A DNA stretch of 64,000 nt, taken from contig FMEL01000011.1 in assembly GCA_900066355.1 (NCBI GenBank), positions 73,148 to 137,147 of the forward strand, given 5' to 3'. Made by a program: the position numbers and the translations under genes. Position 1 is the first letter of the stretch, and the number at the start of each line of letters is the position of its first letter. Positions 8,693-18,102 of this stretch are shown piece by piece. The notes beneath the pieces are model-generated. The model saw nothing but the letters and a program-made list of their open reading frames with translations, was not told the DNA's origin and did not search any database. Source of the DNA: an uncultured Ruminococcus sp. GTDB taxonomy: Bacteria > Bacillota > Clostridia > Lachnospirales > Lachnospiraceae.

Positions 8693-10183
8693 ATGAGGGA
8701 GACAGTGAACAACAATACAGATACAGGCCAGGAGGGCGGATATACAGATGTGACCGAGGATACAGACCGTGAGTTGAGGGAGAGACGCCGCCAGCGCAGA
8801 CTGAGACGCCAGAAGAGGGAGCGAAGGAAAAAGCTTATGATCCTTGGTGCGACAGGTATTATTACGATCGTAGTAGTGGCTGGGGCAGTAAGGGGGATTG
8901 CAGGTTTTATCAGTCACAGCGGCACACAGTCGACATCTTCTGTGAAAGAGACACAGAAGAAAGAAGATTCACAGGAAGTCCCGGCGGAGCAGCAGGGACC
9001 AAGTGCAATGGAGCAGGCGAAGCTTCTGGCCGCGCAGTATGATTATCAGAGTGCGATCGATCTTCTTAAGAAACAGTCGGATTACGAGAGCAATACCGAC
9101 ATGCAGAATGCGGTAAAAGAATACGAATCAGACAGAGATTCCTGTACTTCATGGCCACTGGAAGAAGTGACGCATGTTTTTTATCATACACTGATCAAAG
9201 ATACGTCTAAAGCCTTTGACGGTGATTATAAAGAAGCGGATTACAATCAGGTCATGACAACGATCGATGAATTCAACAAGATTACGGAGACCATGTATGA
9301 AAAGGGTTATGTCATGGTCAGTATTTACGATATGGCTAAGGCGAACGATGACGGTACGATGACACCGGGCGAGATTCTTCTTCCGCCGGGCAAAATCCCG
9401 TTTGTATTATCGCAGGATGATGTCTGCTATTACCACTACATGGATGGTGATGGATTTGCAACGAAACTTGTGGTAGATGATGAAGGCAAGGTTCGTAATG
9501 AGTATGTCGAAGATGACGGAAGTATTTCAGTCGGGGATTATGATATGGTGCCGTTGATTGATCGTTTCGTTGAGAAGCATCCTGATTTTTCCTACAGAGG
9601 AGCAAAGGGAATTGTGGCACTCACCGGATACAATGGTATTCTTGGTTACCGTACGGATCAGAGCTATGAAACAAGACCCGATGACCTTGATCAGAACAAG
9701 GTCGACTGGCTTGACAGCCATCCGGATTTCAGCCTTGAGAAAGAACGGGAAGGTGCCAAAAAGGTCGCCGACACCATGAAAGAAGAAGGCTGGTTGTTTG
9801 CAAGTCATACATGGGGCCATCAGAATATCGGACAGATCTCACTGGAGACTTTGCAGGCAGATACGCAGAAATTTAAGGATAATGTGGATCCGCTGATCGG
9901 TGGAACGGATATCATTATTTTTGCGTTCGGAACGGATCTTACAGATGCAGAAGATTATTCCGGAGATAAGTTTGAATATCTGAAGAGTATGGGATATAAC
10001 TATTATTGTAACGTCGATTCGAGCAAATATTTTGTACAGATACGAGACCGGTATTTCCGTCAGGGGAGAAGAAATTTAGACGGATACCGTATGTATTACA
10101 ATCCGGAACTTCTGGAGGATCTATTTGATGCAAAGAGTGTGTTTGATCCTGCCAGACCGACACCGGTTCCGCCAATGGGCTGA
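8693..10183 (+). CDS. Membrane-anchored polysaccharide-deacetylase-like protein (paralog 1)
   Basis: A 496-aa protein with a basic N-terminus, a membrane anchor around residues 44-70, and a Ser/Gln-rich linker. A short helical segment (AAQYDYQSAIDLLKKQSDYES) is TPR-like. The large C-terminal domain resembles polysaccharide deacetylases (CE4/NodB fold). Instead of the usual TFDDG it has VLSQDDVCYYHYMDGDG, which keeps the Asp pair. The metal-binding HxxxH-type motif is present as ASHTWGHQ, followed by a conserved RQGRRNLDGYRMYYNPELL end. It is probably an extracytoplasmic glycan-modifying enzyme, though activity is uncertain because motif 1 is altered. The adjacent gene is a clear tandem paralog. 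Confidence 0.82.
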   Translation: MRETVNNNTDTGQEGGYTDVTEDTDRELRERRRQRRLRRQKRERRKKLMILGATGIITIVVVAGAVRGIAGFISHSGTQSTSSVKETQKKEDSQEVPAEQQGPSAMEQAKLLAAQYDYQSAIDLLKKQSDYESNTDMQNAVKEYESDRDSCTSWPLEEVTHVFYHTLIKDTSKAFDGDYKEADYNQVMTTIDEFNKITETMYEKGYVMVSIYDMAKANDDGTMTPGEILLPPGKIPFVLSQDDVCYYHYMDGDGFATKLVVDDEGKVRNEYVEDDGSISVGDYDMVPLIDRFVEKHPDFSYRGAKGIVALTGYNGILGYRTDQSYETRPDDLDQNKVDWLDSHPDFSLEKEREGAKKVADTMKEEGWLFASHTWGHQNIGQISLETLQADTQKFKDNVDPLIGGTDIIIFAFGTDLTDAEDYSGDKFEYLKSMGYNYYCNVDSSKYFVQIRDRYFRQGRRNLDGYRMYYNPELLEDLFDAKSVFDPARPTPVPPMG

Positions 10184-10207
10184 TGATAAGTAAAGGGGAA
10201 CAATGAG

Positions 10208-11548
10208 ATGAAAAAAAGAGCAATGATACTGACGGCTGTTCTGACAGCGGCTGTTCTGGCAGGCGGAGGTTATTTCCCGACAGACATCGGAAACAGACTT
10301 ACGCAGACTGTTTCAGCAGCCAAAAAGGATTCAGATAAGAAAGATGATACTTCAGAGAGTGAGGGTTCGGTGCTGGATCAGGCAACGCTGATGTACCAGC
10401 AGTACAATTATGATGAAGCAATCAAACTTCTGAAACAGCAGGATGATTTTGATACAAATAAAGATTATATGGATCTTGCAGCAAAATGCCAGGTTGCCAA
10501 ATCCACACTGGTGGAATATCCACTGGAGCAGATTACACATGTTTTTTTTCATACGCTGATTGATGATACAGGCAGAGCTTTTGACGGCGATTCAAAATCA
10601 GGTAATTATAATCAGGTAATGACGACAGTCAGTGAGTTCAATAAAATTATTCAGATCATGTATGACAAGGGATATGTTCTGGTAAGTCCACATGATATGG
10701 CGACAGTGAATGATGACGGTACGATGAGCCGTGGCAAGATCATGGTGCCGGAAGGCAAGATTCCATTTGTTCTTTCACAGGATGATGTCAGCTATTATCA
10801 CTACATGGATGGTGATGGCTGCGCATCGAAACTGGTTCTGGATGAGAATGGAGAGGTAAAGAACGAATATGTCGAAGCAGATGGAAGTGTATCAGTCGGT
10901 GATTACGATCTTGTACCGCTTTTGGATACTTTCATTAAAGAACATCCGGATTTTTCTTATCATGGACGCAAGGGAATCCTTGCTATGACCGGATACAACG
11001 GAGTGCTTGGATACAGAACCGATATTGCTTACAAGACCGGTGAGAACTTACAGGATGATCAGAAGAAATTCCTGGAGGACAATCCGGATTTTGACTATGA
11101 TCAGGATGTGGCAGATGCGACGAAAGTTGCTGATGCCATGAAAGCAGAAGGATGGGAATTTGCAAGCCACACATGGGGACATATGAATGCAACGGAGCGT
11201 TCCGCAGAAGACCTTAAGACGGATGACCAGAAATGGAAATCCTATGTTGCACCGATCCTTGGAGATACCGATATGATCATCTTTGCATTTGGTGCCGATA
11301 TCGGTGACTGGTCGGGATATTCTTCAGATAACCCGAAATTCCAGTACTACAAGAGCGCAGGATATGATTATTTCTGTAATGTAGATTCCAGCCAGTATTT
11401 TGTACAGATCACAGACCAGTATTTCCGTCAGGGAAGAAGAAATCTCGATGGATATCGTATGTATTACAATCCGGAAATGCTCAGTGATCTCTTTGATGTG
11501 GCTGATGTATGGGATTCTTCCAGACCGACACCGGTACCTCAAATGTAA
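10208..11548 (+). CDS. Secreted polysaccharide-deacetylase-like protein (paralog 2)
   Basis: A 446-aa tandem paralog of the preceding gene, sharing long stretches (FSYHGRKGILAMTGYNGVLGYRT-type, ASHTWGH, YFRQGRRNLDGYRMYYNPE). It differs at the N-terminus, where a signal peptide (residues 1-38, ending near TVSAAKK) replaces the membrane anchor. The same short TPR-like helix pair and the altered motif VLSQDDVSYYHYMDGDG are present. It begins 24 nt after paralog 1 with a GGGG-type site and is in the same transcription unit. The pair likely arose by local duplication and then diverged in localisation. Confidence 0.82.
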   Translation: MKKRAMILTAVLTAAVLAGGGYFPTDIGNRLTQTVSAAKKDSDKKDDTSESEGSVLDQATLMYQQYNYDEAIKLLKQQDDFDTNKDYMDLAAKCQVAKSTLVEYPLEQITHVFFHTLIDDTGRAFDGDSKSGNYNQVMTTVSEFNKIIQIMYDKGYVLVSPHDMATVNDDGTMSRGKIMVPEGKIPFVLSQDDVSYYHYMDGDGCASKLVLDENGEVKNEYVEADGSVSVGDYDLVPLLDTFIKEHPDFSYHGRKGILAMTGYNGVLGYRTDIAYKTGENLQDDQKKFLEDNPDFDYDQDVADATKVADAMKAEGWEFASHTWGHMNATERSAEDLKTDDQKWKSYVAPILGDTDMIIFAFGADIGDWSGYSSDNPKFQYYKSAGYDYFCNVDSSQYFVQITDQYFRQGRRNLDGYRMYYNPEMLSDLFDVADVWDSSRPTPVPQM

Positions 11549-11575
11549 AGATGTTAAAATGAAGGGAGTTTTATT

Positions 11576-12874
11576 ATGAAGAAAAAAGCAGTAGTTGCAA
11601 TGTTAATTATGTGTATGGCGGTTTCAGCAGCCGCATGCGGCAAATCATCTGATACAGAAAAAACGACCACAGAAACAACCGATACAAAGGACAGTGAAGA
11701 TTCGAAGGAAGACAGTACAGATATAGACACAAAAGAGACTGATTCTTCTGAGGGAAACAGACTGGTTTCCGTCAAAGATGTTTCAAAATATGTGACGATA
11801 GGCGAGTATAAAGGTCTGGAGCTTAACCGTACTTCACAGAGCGTCACAGATGACGATGTTCAGGCAGAGATCAATTATGATCTGGAAGACAATGGTACCG
11901 AAGTCAAAGACGGCACCGTAGAAAGCGGTGATACAGTAACGATCAATTTTACAGGAACTATTGACGGCAAAGAATTTGACGGTGGTTCTGCAGAAGATTA
12001 TGAGCTTGTGGTTGGTGACGGTGAGATGATCGATGGATTTGAGGATGGCATTGTCGGAATGAAATCCGGTGAAACAAAAGAACTGGATCTGACTTTCCCG
12101 GACGATTATTATGAAGAGTCTGTTGCAGGAAAAGCAGTTGTATTTAAGGTTACACTTCAAAAATTTACCCGCCCGGCAGAGCTGACAGATGAATGGGTTG
12201 CCGCAAATACCGATTATAAGACAGTAGATGAATATCGCGAGGCAGTTAAGAAACAGCTCGAAGACACAGCAGCGCAGACCGCAGATTATGGGCTTTACAG
12301 CAACGCATGGAATGAAGTACAGGCAGCTTCCGAAGTCAAAGATTACCCTAAGGAAGATGTTGACGCAGCAAAGAAATCCTATCAGGAACTCAATGAAGAG
12401 TATGTGAAGGAAGCGGGCATGGAGATGTCTGACTTCCTGGAGTCTCAGGGAATGACAGAGGAAGATTATGAATCACAATGCCAGCAGTACGCAGAGTCCA
12501 AAGTAGAACAGAATCTGATCGTACAGGGAATCATGGATGCAGAAGGACTCAGTATTAATGATGAAGAAACTCAGAAGTTAAAAGATGATCTGATTGAGGA
12601 ATATGGGTTTGCAAGCATTGATGAAATGATTGAGACATACGGCGAACAGGAAGTGAATGAATCACTGGCACTTCTGCGTGTAGAGCGGTTTATCGTTGAA
12701 AATGCAACTGTCACAGAAGTAGCAGGTGATTCTGAGGATGCGGTAGACGAAGGTGATGATCTGGAAGAATATGATAAATCCATGGACATTGACACGGGCG
12801 ATGATACAGAAGATAATGTGGATATCGAAGATGCAGCCGCAGAGGACGCTACAGATGAGGTGGCCGAAGAATGA
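11576..12874 (+). CDS. Extracytoplasmic trigger-factor-like lipoprotein (FKBP PPIase + chaperone domain)
   Basis: A 432-aa lipoprotein: signal peptide with lipobox AAAC (Cys21), a Thr/Ser/Asp-rich linker (22-60), an FKBP peptidyl-prolyl isomerase domain (about 112-197: SGDTVTINFTGTIDG, FPDDYYEESVAGKAVVFKVTL), and a helical domain (about 200-378) like the trigger factor C-terminal chaperone. An unusually acidic Asp/Glu tail runs from about 380 to 432. Trigger factor normally works in the cytosol on ribosomes; here the export signal and the missing ribosome-binding N-domain point to folding of secreted proteins outside the membrane. It ends in an ATGA overlap with nagA, so the two are translationally coupled. 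Confidence 0.88.
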   Translation: MKKKAVVAMLIMCMAVSAAACGKSSDTEKTTTETTDTKDSEDSKEDSTDIDTKETDSSEGNRLVSVKDVSKYVTIGEYKGLELNRTSQSVTDDDVQAEINYDLEDNGTEVKDGTVESGDTVTINFTGTIDGKEFDGGSAEDYELVVGDGEMIDGFEDGIVGMKSGETKELDLTFPDDYYEESVAGKAVVFKVTLQKFTRPAELTDEWVAANTDYKTVDEYREAVKKQLEDTAAQTADYGLYSNAWNEVQAASEVKDYPKEDVDAAKKSYQELNEEYVKEAGMEMSDFLESQGMTEEDYESQCQQYAESKVEQNLIVQGIMDAEGLSINDEETQKLKDDLIEEYGFASIDEMIETYGEQEVNESLALLRVERFIVENATVTEVAGDSEDAVDEGDDLEEYDKSMDIDTGDDTEDNVDIEDAAAEDATDEVAEE

Positions 12875-13971
12875 TTATAAAAAGAGGAAAGGTCTTTCAG
12901 GAAGATGGAAACTTTCTGGAACAGACACTGTATGTCAATGACCATCGTCTGGTAGACAAAGCAGAATATCAGGACGACGGAGAAGTTATAGATGCAGAAG
13001 GACTTCTTGTACTGCCGGGGCTTGTGGATATTCACAGCCATGGTGCAGCGGGGGAGGATTTTTCCGATGGAAATCCGGAAGGATTTAAGAAAATCCTGCA
13101 GTACGAAAAACGCTGCGGAATTACTTCCTACTGCCCGACATCGATGACATTTCCAAAAGAACGGCTCCGCCAGATTTTTGCTTCAATCAAAGGTGCACAG
13201 ACAGAAGACGGTGCGACGGTTGTCGGTATCAATATGGAAGGTCCGTTTCTTGATCCTGCCAAAAAGGGTGCACATGTTGAGAAATGGATCGCAGCACCGG
13301 ATGTGGCATTTGTAAGAGAACTGAATCAGGATGCCGATGGTCTGGTGCGTCTTGTTACAGTTGCCCCGAATATGGACGGCGCAGAAGAATTTATAAAGGA
13401 AATGCACGAAGAGGTCTGCATTTCACTGGGACATACAGCAGCAGATTATGATTGCGCATCAAGAGCAATGAAGCTTGGTGCGCATCATGTTACGCATCTT
13501 TACAATGCGATGCAGCCTTTTGGACACAGAGCACCGGGACTGATCGGTGCGGCAATGGATGATCCGGAGTGCATGGTTGAGTTGATCTGCGACGGATATC
13601 ACATTCATCCGTCTGCAATCCGCGCAGCATTTCGGATGTTCGGACCGGAGCGTGTGATCCTCATCAGTGATTCTATGCGTGCGACAGGGATGGAAAATGG
13701 TACATATGAGCTTGGAGGACAGGAAGTAACTGTTAAGGATCGAAAAGCAGTTCTGAAAGATGGTACGCTTGCCGGTTCTGCGACGAATCTTTATGGATGT
13801 ATGTGCAAAGCCGTAGAATTTGGAATTCCACTGGAACAGGCGATTATGGCGGCGACCGCAAATCCTGCCAGAAGTATTGGAATATTTGACCGTGTTGGTT
13901 CTATTCGAATCGGAAAGCAGGCGGACTTACTGCTTGTAAGTGAAAATCTTGAATTAAAGAGAGTTATTTAA
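12871..13971 (+). CDS. nagA: N-acetylglucosamine-6-phosphate deacetylase (NagA)
   Basis: Amidohydrolase that deacetylates GlcNAc-6-P during amino-sugar and cell-wall recycling. Metal and active-site motifs are visible: PGLVDIHSHGAAGEDF (HxH), GINMEGPFLDP (Glu ligand), SLGHTAADYD, HVTHLYNAMQPFGHRAPG, CDGYHIHP and LISDSMRATGM (catalytic Asp). The length of 366 aa is slightly shorter than E. coli NagA (382 aa) but complete. The start overlaps the preceding stop (ATGA). No nagB or PTS is adjacent; its neighbours are envelope genes, so a role in peptidoglycan turnover is plausible. Confidence 0.94.
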   Translation: MIIKRGKVFQEDGNFLEQTLYVNDHRLVDKAEYQDDGEVIDAEGLLVLPGLVDIHSHGAAGEDFSDGNPEGFKKILQYEKRCGITSYCPTSMTFPKERLRQIFASIKGAQTEDGATVVGINMEGPFLDPAKKGAHVEKWIAAPDVAFVRELNQDADGLVRLVTVAPNMDGAEEFIKEMHEEVCISLGHTAADYDCASRAMKLGAHHVTHLYNAMQPFGHRAPGLIGAAMDDPECMVELICDGYHIHPSAIRAAFRMFGPERVILISDSMRATGMENGTYELGGQEVTVKDRKAVLKDGTLAGSATNLYGCMCKAVEFGIPLEQAIMAATANPARSIGIFDRVGSIRIGKQADLLLVSENLELKRVI

Positions 13972-13981
13972 ATACCTGTCA

Positions 13982-14010
13982 TTGTATTTCAGAATTAAAT
14001 GCGTTATGAT
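13982..14010 (+). promoter_or_regulatory. Sigma-A type promoter of the NodB deacetylase gene
   Basis: TTGTAT (13982-13987) and TATGAT (14005-14010) with a 17-nt spacer, about 45 nt ahead of the deacetylase start. Confidence 0.6.
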
Positions 14011-14054
14011 AATAAGAAAAGATAAAGATATAGAAAATACAGCAGGTGGAGTCA

Positions 14055-15428
14055 ATGGATAAGAGGGTATTGCGCGAACGAATGCGCAAAAAGCAACAGC
14101 AGATAAGACGGCGGCAGATGATGAAAAAGGGTGCATATGTCGTTGCAGTTATTTTGGTACTGATTTTTGTAATCCGCGGAATCATTCTTCCGGTCATTAA
14201 CAGAGCCGGTGGCGGAAATACAGAGAAGCCGCAGCAGGTACAGGCAGAGACAGACAGCACAACTACTGACAGCAGTTCGGACAGTACAGATACAGGAGAT
14301 ACGAGTACAGAAACAAACGCGGCAATACGCCAGCCGGTCAAAGGGCAGAGTGATCTGACGAAAGCGGCACAGCTTACAGCCGGATGGCATGACGATGAAA
14401 ACGGCAAATGGTATCAGAATGCAGATGGCACATATTTCGCCGGTGGTATGCAGGAAATCGATGGTTCTACATATTACTTTGATGATAACGGTTACATAAA
14501 GACCGGATGGGTGGAAGTCGGATTTGATGATTATTACTTCAACGATGATGGTACTTATGATCCGAGTCAGCATAAGACACGAATTGCATTTACTTTTGAT
14601 GATGGTCCGGGAGAATACACTGATGAACTTCTTGACTGTCTGGAAGAAAACAATGCACATGCGACATTCTTTATGCTTGGACAGAATGTAGGAAGCTGGG
14701 AATCCACAGTACAGCGTATGGCAGATATCGGCTGTGAGATCGGCAGCCATTCCTGGGATCACCCGAATCTTTATGATCTGAGTATGGACTCTGTGGCAAA
14801 AGAGTTTTCCGATACAGATGCAGCACTTGAAAAAGCCTGTGGACAGAAAGCAAGTGTGGCACGTGCGCCTTATGGCAACTGGAGTGATGATATCATTTCT
14901 ACTGTAGGTAAACCGTTTTTTACATGGTCACTGGATTCTATGGACTGGAGTTATCTGGATGTAAACAAGGACTATGATGCAGTTATGAATGGTGACCTTA
15001 CAGATGGTTCTATCATTCTGATGCATGATATTCATGAACCTTCTGTACAGGCGGCAATCAAGATGATTCCGGAACTTGTGCAGAAAGGATATAAGCTGAT
15101 GACTGTCAGCGAGCTGGCAGCAGCGAAGGGAGTTACCTTACAGGGTGCCAATTATTCTGATTTCTGGGACAGCTCCCTGCAGAAGGGAATCGTTGCAGGA
15201 TACAGCGGAAATACCACAGATACATCCGGTGATGAAAGCACAGATGGTACGGATACTTCTAATGACGGAAGTACAGATACATCGGATGGAAGTTCTGACG
15301 ATGGCTCTTCCGATGATGAATCTTCAGATGATGGTTCTTACGATGACGGAAGTTCCGATGACGGATATTCAGATGATAGCTCCTACGATGACGGAAGTTA
15401 TGATGAAGGCGATTATTCGGAGGAGTAA
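14055..15428 (+). CDS. NodB-type polysaccharide deacetylase with wall-binding-like repeats and acidic SD-rich tail
   Basis: A 457-aa membrane-anchored enzyme that likely removes acetyl groups from peptidoglycan or another glycan outside the cell. Order: basic N-terminus, one membrane helix (about 25-50), Thr/Ser linker, two cell-wall-binding-type repeats (GWHDDENGKWYQNADGTY; YYFDDNGYIKTGWVEV), and a full NodB domain. The NodB domain shows FTFDDGPGEYT (motif 1), GSHSWDHPNL (motif 2), ARAPYGNW (motif 3), and WSLDSMDWS and ILMHDIHE (motifs 4-5). The C-terminal ~75 residues are low-complexity repeats of S-D-D-G and Y-D-D-G. ATG 14055 is preferred over GTG 14046 because AGGTGG lies between them. 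Confidence 0.93.
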   Translation: MDKRVLRERMRKKQQQIRRRQMMKKGAYVVAVILVLIFVIRGIILPVINRAGGGNTEKPQQVQAETDSTTTDSSSDSTDTGDTSTETNAAIRQPVKGQSDLTKAAQLTAGWHDDENGKWYQNADGTYFAGGMQEIDGSTYYFDDNGYIKTGWVEVGFDDYYFNDDGTYDPSQHKTRIAFTFDDGPGEYTDELLDCLEENNAHATFFMLGQNVGSWESTVQRMADIGCEIGSHSWDHPNLYDLSMDSVAKEFSDTDAALEKACGQKASVARAPYGNWSDDIISTVGKPFFTWSLDSMDWSYLDVNKDYDAVMNGDLTDGSIILMHDIHEPSVQAAIKMIPELVQKGYKLMTVSELAAAKGVTLQGANYSDFWDSSLQKGIVAGYSGNTTDTSGDESTDGTDTSNDGSTDTSDGSSDDGSSDDESSDDGSYDDGSSDDGYSDDSSYDDGSYDEGDYSEE

Positions 15429-15450
15429 TACGAAATAAAGTAACTTACAA

Positions 15451-15511
15451 AAGAGGACATGAATGGCAGGGAAGTACAGATACGTTCCTGCCGGACAAGT
15501 TCTCTTTTTTT
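15451..15511 (+). terminator. Rho-independent terminator after the NodB deacetylase gene
   Basis: Nested stem AAGAGGAC ... GTTCTCTT enclosing GGCAGGGAA ... TTCCTGCC, followed by a T-run. It closes the deacetylase transcription unit. Confidence 0.85.
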
Positions 15512-15555
15512 ACGTTTTCTGTAGTTTTTTTCTTACAGACTTCTTGTTGTTTTAA

Positions 15556-15584
15556 TTGACGGGAACTATATGGATTGGTATAAT
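15556..15584 (+). promoter_or_regulatory. Sigma-A promoter of glgB
   Basis: TTGACG (15556-15561), 17-nt spacer, TATAAT (15579-15584). The glgB start is about 100 nt downstream. Confidence 0.7.
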
Positions 15585-15682
15585 GTGTCTATAAAAATAC
15601 GAAAGATTGGCATTAATCATGTGCATAATGCCGATGAAGAATCAGAAAGTAACAAATTAACAATTAAGGGAGGTACGTTTGA

Positions 15683-17569
15683 ATGGGAGAGAAGTTGCAG
15701 TTTACAGAGCTGGATCAGTATCTGTTCGGACAGGGAACCCATTATGATATTTATAAAAAGCTCGGAGCGCATCCTACGATGCGGGGACGCAAAAAAGGTG
15801 TCTATTTTGCGGTGTGGGCACCGAATGCCAGATCTGTTTCTGTAGTGGGTGATTTTAATGAATGGGATATTCAGAAGAACCCAATGCAGAAGACAGGACC
15901 GATCGGAGTCTATGAGACTTTTATACCTGAGGCAAAGATTGGTGACCTTTATAAATTTTATATTATCGGTTATCACGGTGAGGAAATTTACAAAGCCGAT
16001 CCATATGGCAATGAAGCGGAGCTTCGTCCGGGAACAGCATCCAGAATTACAGATATTTCCGGTTATAAATGGAAAGATACTACCTGGATGAAACACCGTC
16101 CGGAATTTAATGAGAAAAAGAGTCCGATGGCAATTTATGAAGTTCATCCCGGTTCATGGAAGAAACATGAAGCAAAGGATGAGGACGATCCAGGATTTTA
16201 CAATTATCGCGAACTGGCACATGAGCTGGCTGCTTATGTGAAGAAAATGGGCTATACCCATGTCGAACTGATGGGAATTGCAGAGCACCCGTTTGACGGC
16301 TCCTGGGGCTATCAGGTAACCGGTTATTATGCACCGACTTCCCGCTACGGAACAGCAGAAGATTTCAAATATATGATAGATTATCTTCATCGCAACAAGA
16401 TAGGTGTTATTCTTGACTGGGTTCCGGCACATTTCCCGAAGGATGCACACGGACTTGCAAACTTTGACGGAACGGCTGTTTATGAACATGAAGACCCGAG
16501 ACAGGGAGAGCACCCGGATTGGGGAACGAAGATTTACAACTACGGCCGGCCGGAGGTCAAAAACTTTCTGATCGCCAATGCGCTTTTCTGGATAGAGGAA
16601 TGCCACGTAGACGGTCTGCGTGTCGATGCGGTTGCATCCATGCTGTATCTGGATTACGGCAAGAAAGATGGGGAATGGGTTGCCAATAAATATGGTGACA
16701 ACAAAAATCTCGAAGCAATCGAATTTTTCAAACATCTGAATACAGTTGTGCTTGGCAGGAATCATGGTACTGTCATGATTGCAGAGGAATCAACGGCATG
16801 GCCGCTGGTTACCGGTAAGGCAGAGGACGGTGGACTCGGTTTCTCGCTGAAGTGGAATATGGGATGGATGAACGATTTCCTTGAATACATGAAGCTGGAT
16901 CCGTATTTCCGTAAAGACAATCACAATAAGATGACCTTCTCCATGACGTATGCATACAGTGAAAATTATGTACTTGTTATTTCTCATGATGAGGTTGTTC
17001 ATCTGAAATGCTCAATGCTCAACAAGATGCCTGGATATCCGGATGATAAGTTCCGTAATCTGAAAGCTGCATATGCGTTTATGCTGTTCCATCCGGGCAA
17101 GAAACTTCTGTTTATGGGGCAGGAGTTCGGTCAGCTCCGTGAATGGAGTGAGGAGAGAGAACTTGACTGGTATCTCCTGAAAGAAGAAAAGCATCAGGAT
17201 CTTCAGAACTTTGTGAAGACACTTCTTCATATGTATACGAAGTACCCGGCATTATATGCTGCGGATAACGATCCGGAAGGTTTTGAATGGATCAATGCGG
17301 ATGATTCATACAGAAGCATTTTCAGCCTGATAAGAAAATCACCGACGAAGCGAAATAATCTTCTGTTTGTGGTAAACTACACACCGGTCGACAGACCAGA
17401 CTATCGTGTAGGTGTTCCGAAGAAAAAACAGTACAAGCTGATCATGGATGAAAACGGACTCCTCGACAAACCAAAGATTTTTAAAGCAGAAGAACAGGAA
17501 TGCGATCACAGAGAATATTCGTTCAATTATTCTCTCCCGGGATATGGAGTCGCAGTATTTACTTATTAA
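15683..17569 (+). CDS. glgB: 1,4-alpha-glucan branching enzyme (GlgB)
   Basis: Transfers alpha-1,4 glucan segments to alpha-1,6 positions during glycogen synthesis. The N-terminal CBM48-like module (about 15-110) shows GVYFAVWAPNARSVSVVGDFNEWD. The GH13 barrel carries YEVHPGSWKK, DWVPAHFPKDAHGL, the nucleophile region GLRVDAVASML, the acid/base in IAEESTAWP and SHDEVVH. The C-terminal beta domain ends GYGVAVFTY. It is 628 aa, normal for GlgB. ATG 15683 has GGGAGG 9 nt upstream. It stands alone without other glg genes nearby. Confidence 0.96.
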   Translation: MGEKLQFTELDQYLFGQGTHYDIYKKLGAHPTMRGRKKGVYFAVWAPNARSVSVVGDFNEWDIQKNPMQKTGPIGVYETFIPEAKIGDLYKFYIIGYHGEEIYKADPYGNEAELRPGTASRITDISGYKWKDTTWMKHRPEFNEKKSPMAIYEVHPGSWKKHEAKDEDDPGFYNYRELAHELAAYVKKMGYTHVELMGIAEHPFDGSWGYQVTGYYAPTSRYGTAEDFKYMIDYLHRNKIGVILDWVPAHFPKDAHGLANFDGTAVYEHEDPRQGEHPDWGTKIYNYGRPEVKNFLIANALFWIEECHVDGLRVDAVASMLYLDYGKKDGEWVANKYGDNKNLEAIEFFKHLNTVVLGRNHGTVMIAEESTAWPLVTGKAEDGGLGFSLKWNMGWMNDFLEYMKLDPYFRKDNHNKMTFSMTYAYSENYVLVISHDEVVHLKCSMLNKMPGYPDDKFRNLKAAYAFMLFHPGKKLLFMGQEFGQLREWSEERELDWYLLKEEKHQDLQNFVKTLLHMYTKYPALYAADNDPEGFEWINADDSYRSIFSLIRKSPTKRNNLLFVVNYTPVDRPDYRVGVPKKKQYKLIMDENGLLDKPKIFKAEEQECDHREYSFNYSLPGYGVAVFTY

Positions 17570-17620
17570 TCCTGTACAAAAGCGAGGGTAAAATCACTGG
17601 TTAATTGTGTGTAAAAGCCA

Positions 17621-17649
17621 TTGCTTTTTCTGTGAAGATAGGTTATACT
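17621..17649 (+). promoter_or_regulatory. Promoter of the 77-aa protein gene
   Basis: TTGCTT (17621-17626), 17-nt spacer, TATACT (17644-17649), about 75 nt before the start codon. Confidence 0.55.
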
Positions 17650-17724
17650 GAACGCGACCGAAAGGTATGAGATAGCTAAGAAATATATAATTTAAATAAT
17701 AAAATTCTGAAAGGAGAAACAAAA

Positions 17725-17958
17725 ATGAAAGTATCCAATATTAAAGACATTGAAAAATTCTTCGAAGTAGTAGATAGCTGCAGCGGTAAGGTAGAACTGG
17801 TAACAGGTGAAGGAGACAGACTGAACCTCAAATCCAAACTTTCCCAGTATGTATCTCTTGCAAACATCTTCTCTGGCGGAGAAATTCCGGAACTTGAGAT
17901 CGTTGCATATGAGAAAGAAGATATCGACAAACTTCTCAGCTTCATGATCAATGGCTGA
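17725..17958 (+). CDS. Small conserved-looking protein of unknown function (77 aa)
   Basis: A 77-aa cytoplasmic-type protein with no signal or membrane segment. It starts MKVSNIKDIEKFFEVVDSC and ends KEDIDKLLSFMING; the pattern suggests a small alpha/beta fold. AAAGGAG is well placed before the ATG, and a good promoter lies upstream. Codon use matches its neighbours. A hairpin follows the stop codon and then two COG0523 GTPase genes begin. I do not recognise a function. Confidence 0.7.
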   Translation: MKVSNIKDIEKFFEVVDSCSGKVELVTGEGDRLNLKSKLSQYVSLANIFSGGEIPELEIVAYEKEDIDKLLSFMING

Positions 17959-17993
17959 TCTTAATGAATAATAAGAGTCTCTGTGGACATTAT

Positions 17994-18021
17994 AACCAGG
18001 GGGTATAAATGCCTCCTGGTT
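17994..18021 (+). terminator. Stem-loop after the 77-aa gene, possible terminator or processing site
   Basis: Inverted repeat AACCAGG ... CCTGGTT with inner GG/CC pairs. It is followed by TAAATTA rather than a long T-run, so termination may be partial. Just downstream, TTATG-N9-CATAA (18030-18048) is a possible regulator site. Confidence 0.45.
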
Positions 18022-18102
18022 AAATTACGTTATGAGTTAGCGACATAAAACAAATAAACAAGAGTTACTTTGTCTTCGGGCAGAAAGAGAGGAAATGCAA
18101 CC

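Noticed and set aside
15145..15438. 97-aa ORF in the deacetylase tail
   Set aside because: It is an alternate frame of the low-complexity SD-rich C-terminus.
16154..16765. 203-aa minus-strand ORF
   Set aside because: It is a shadow of glgB.
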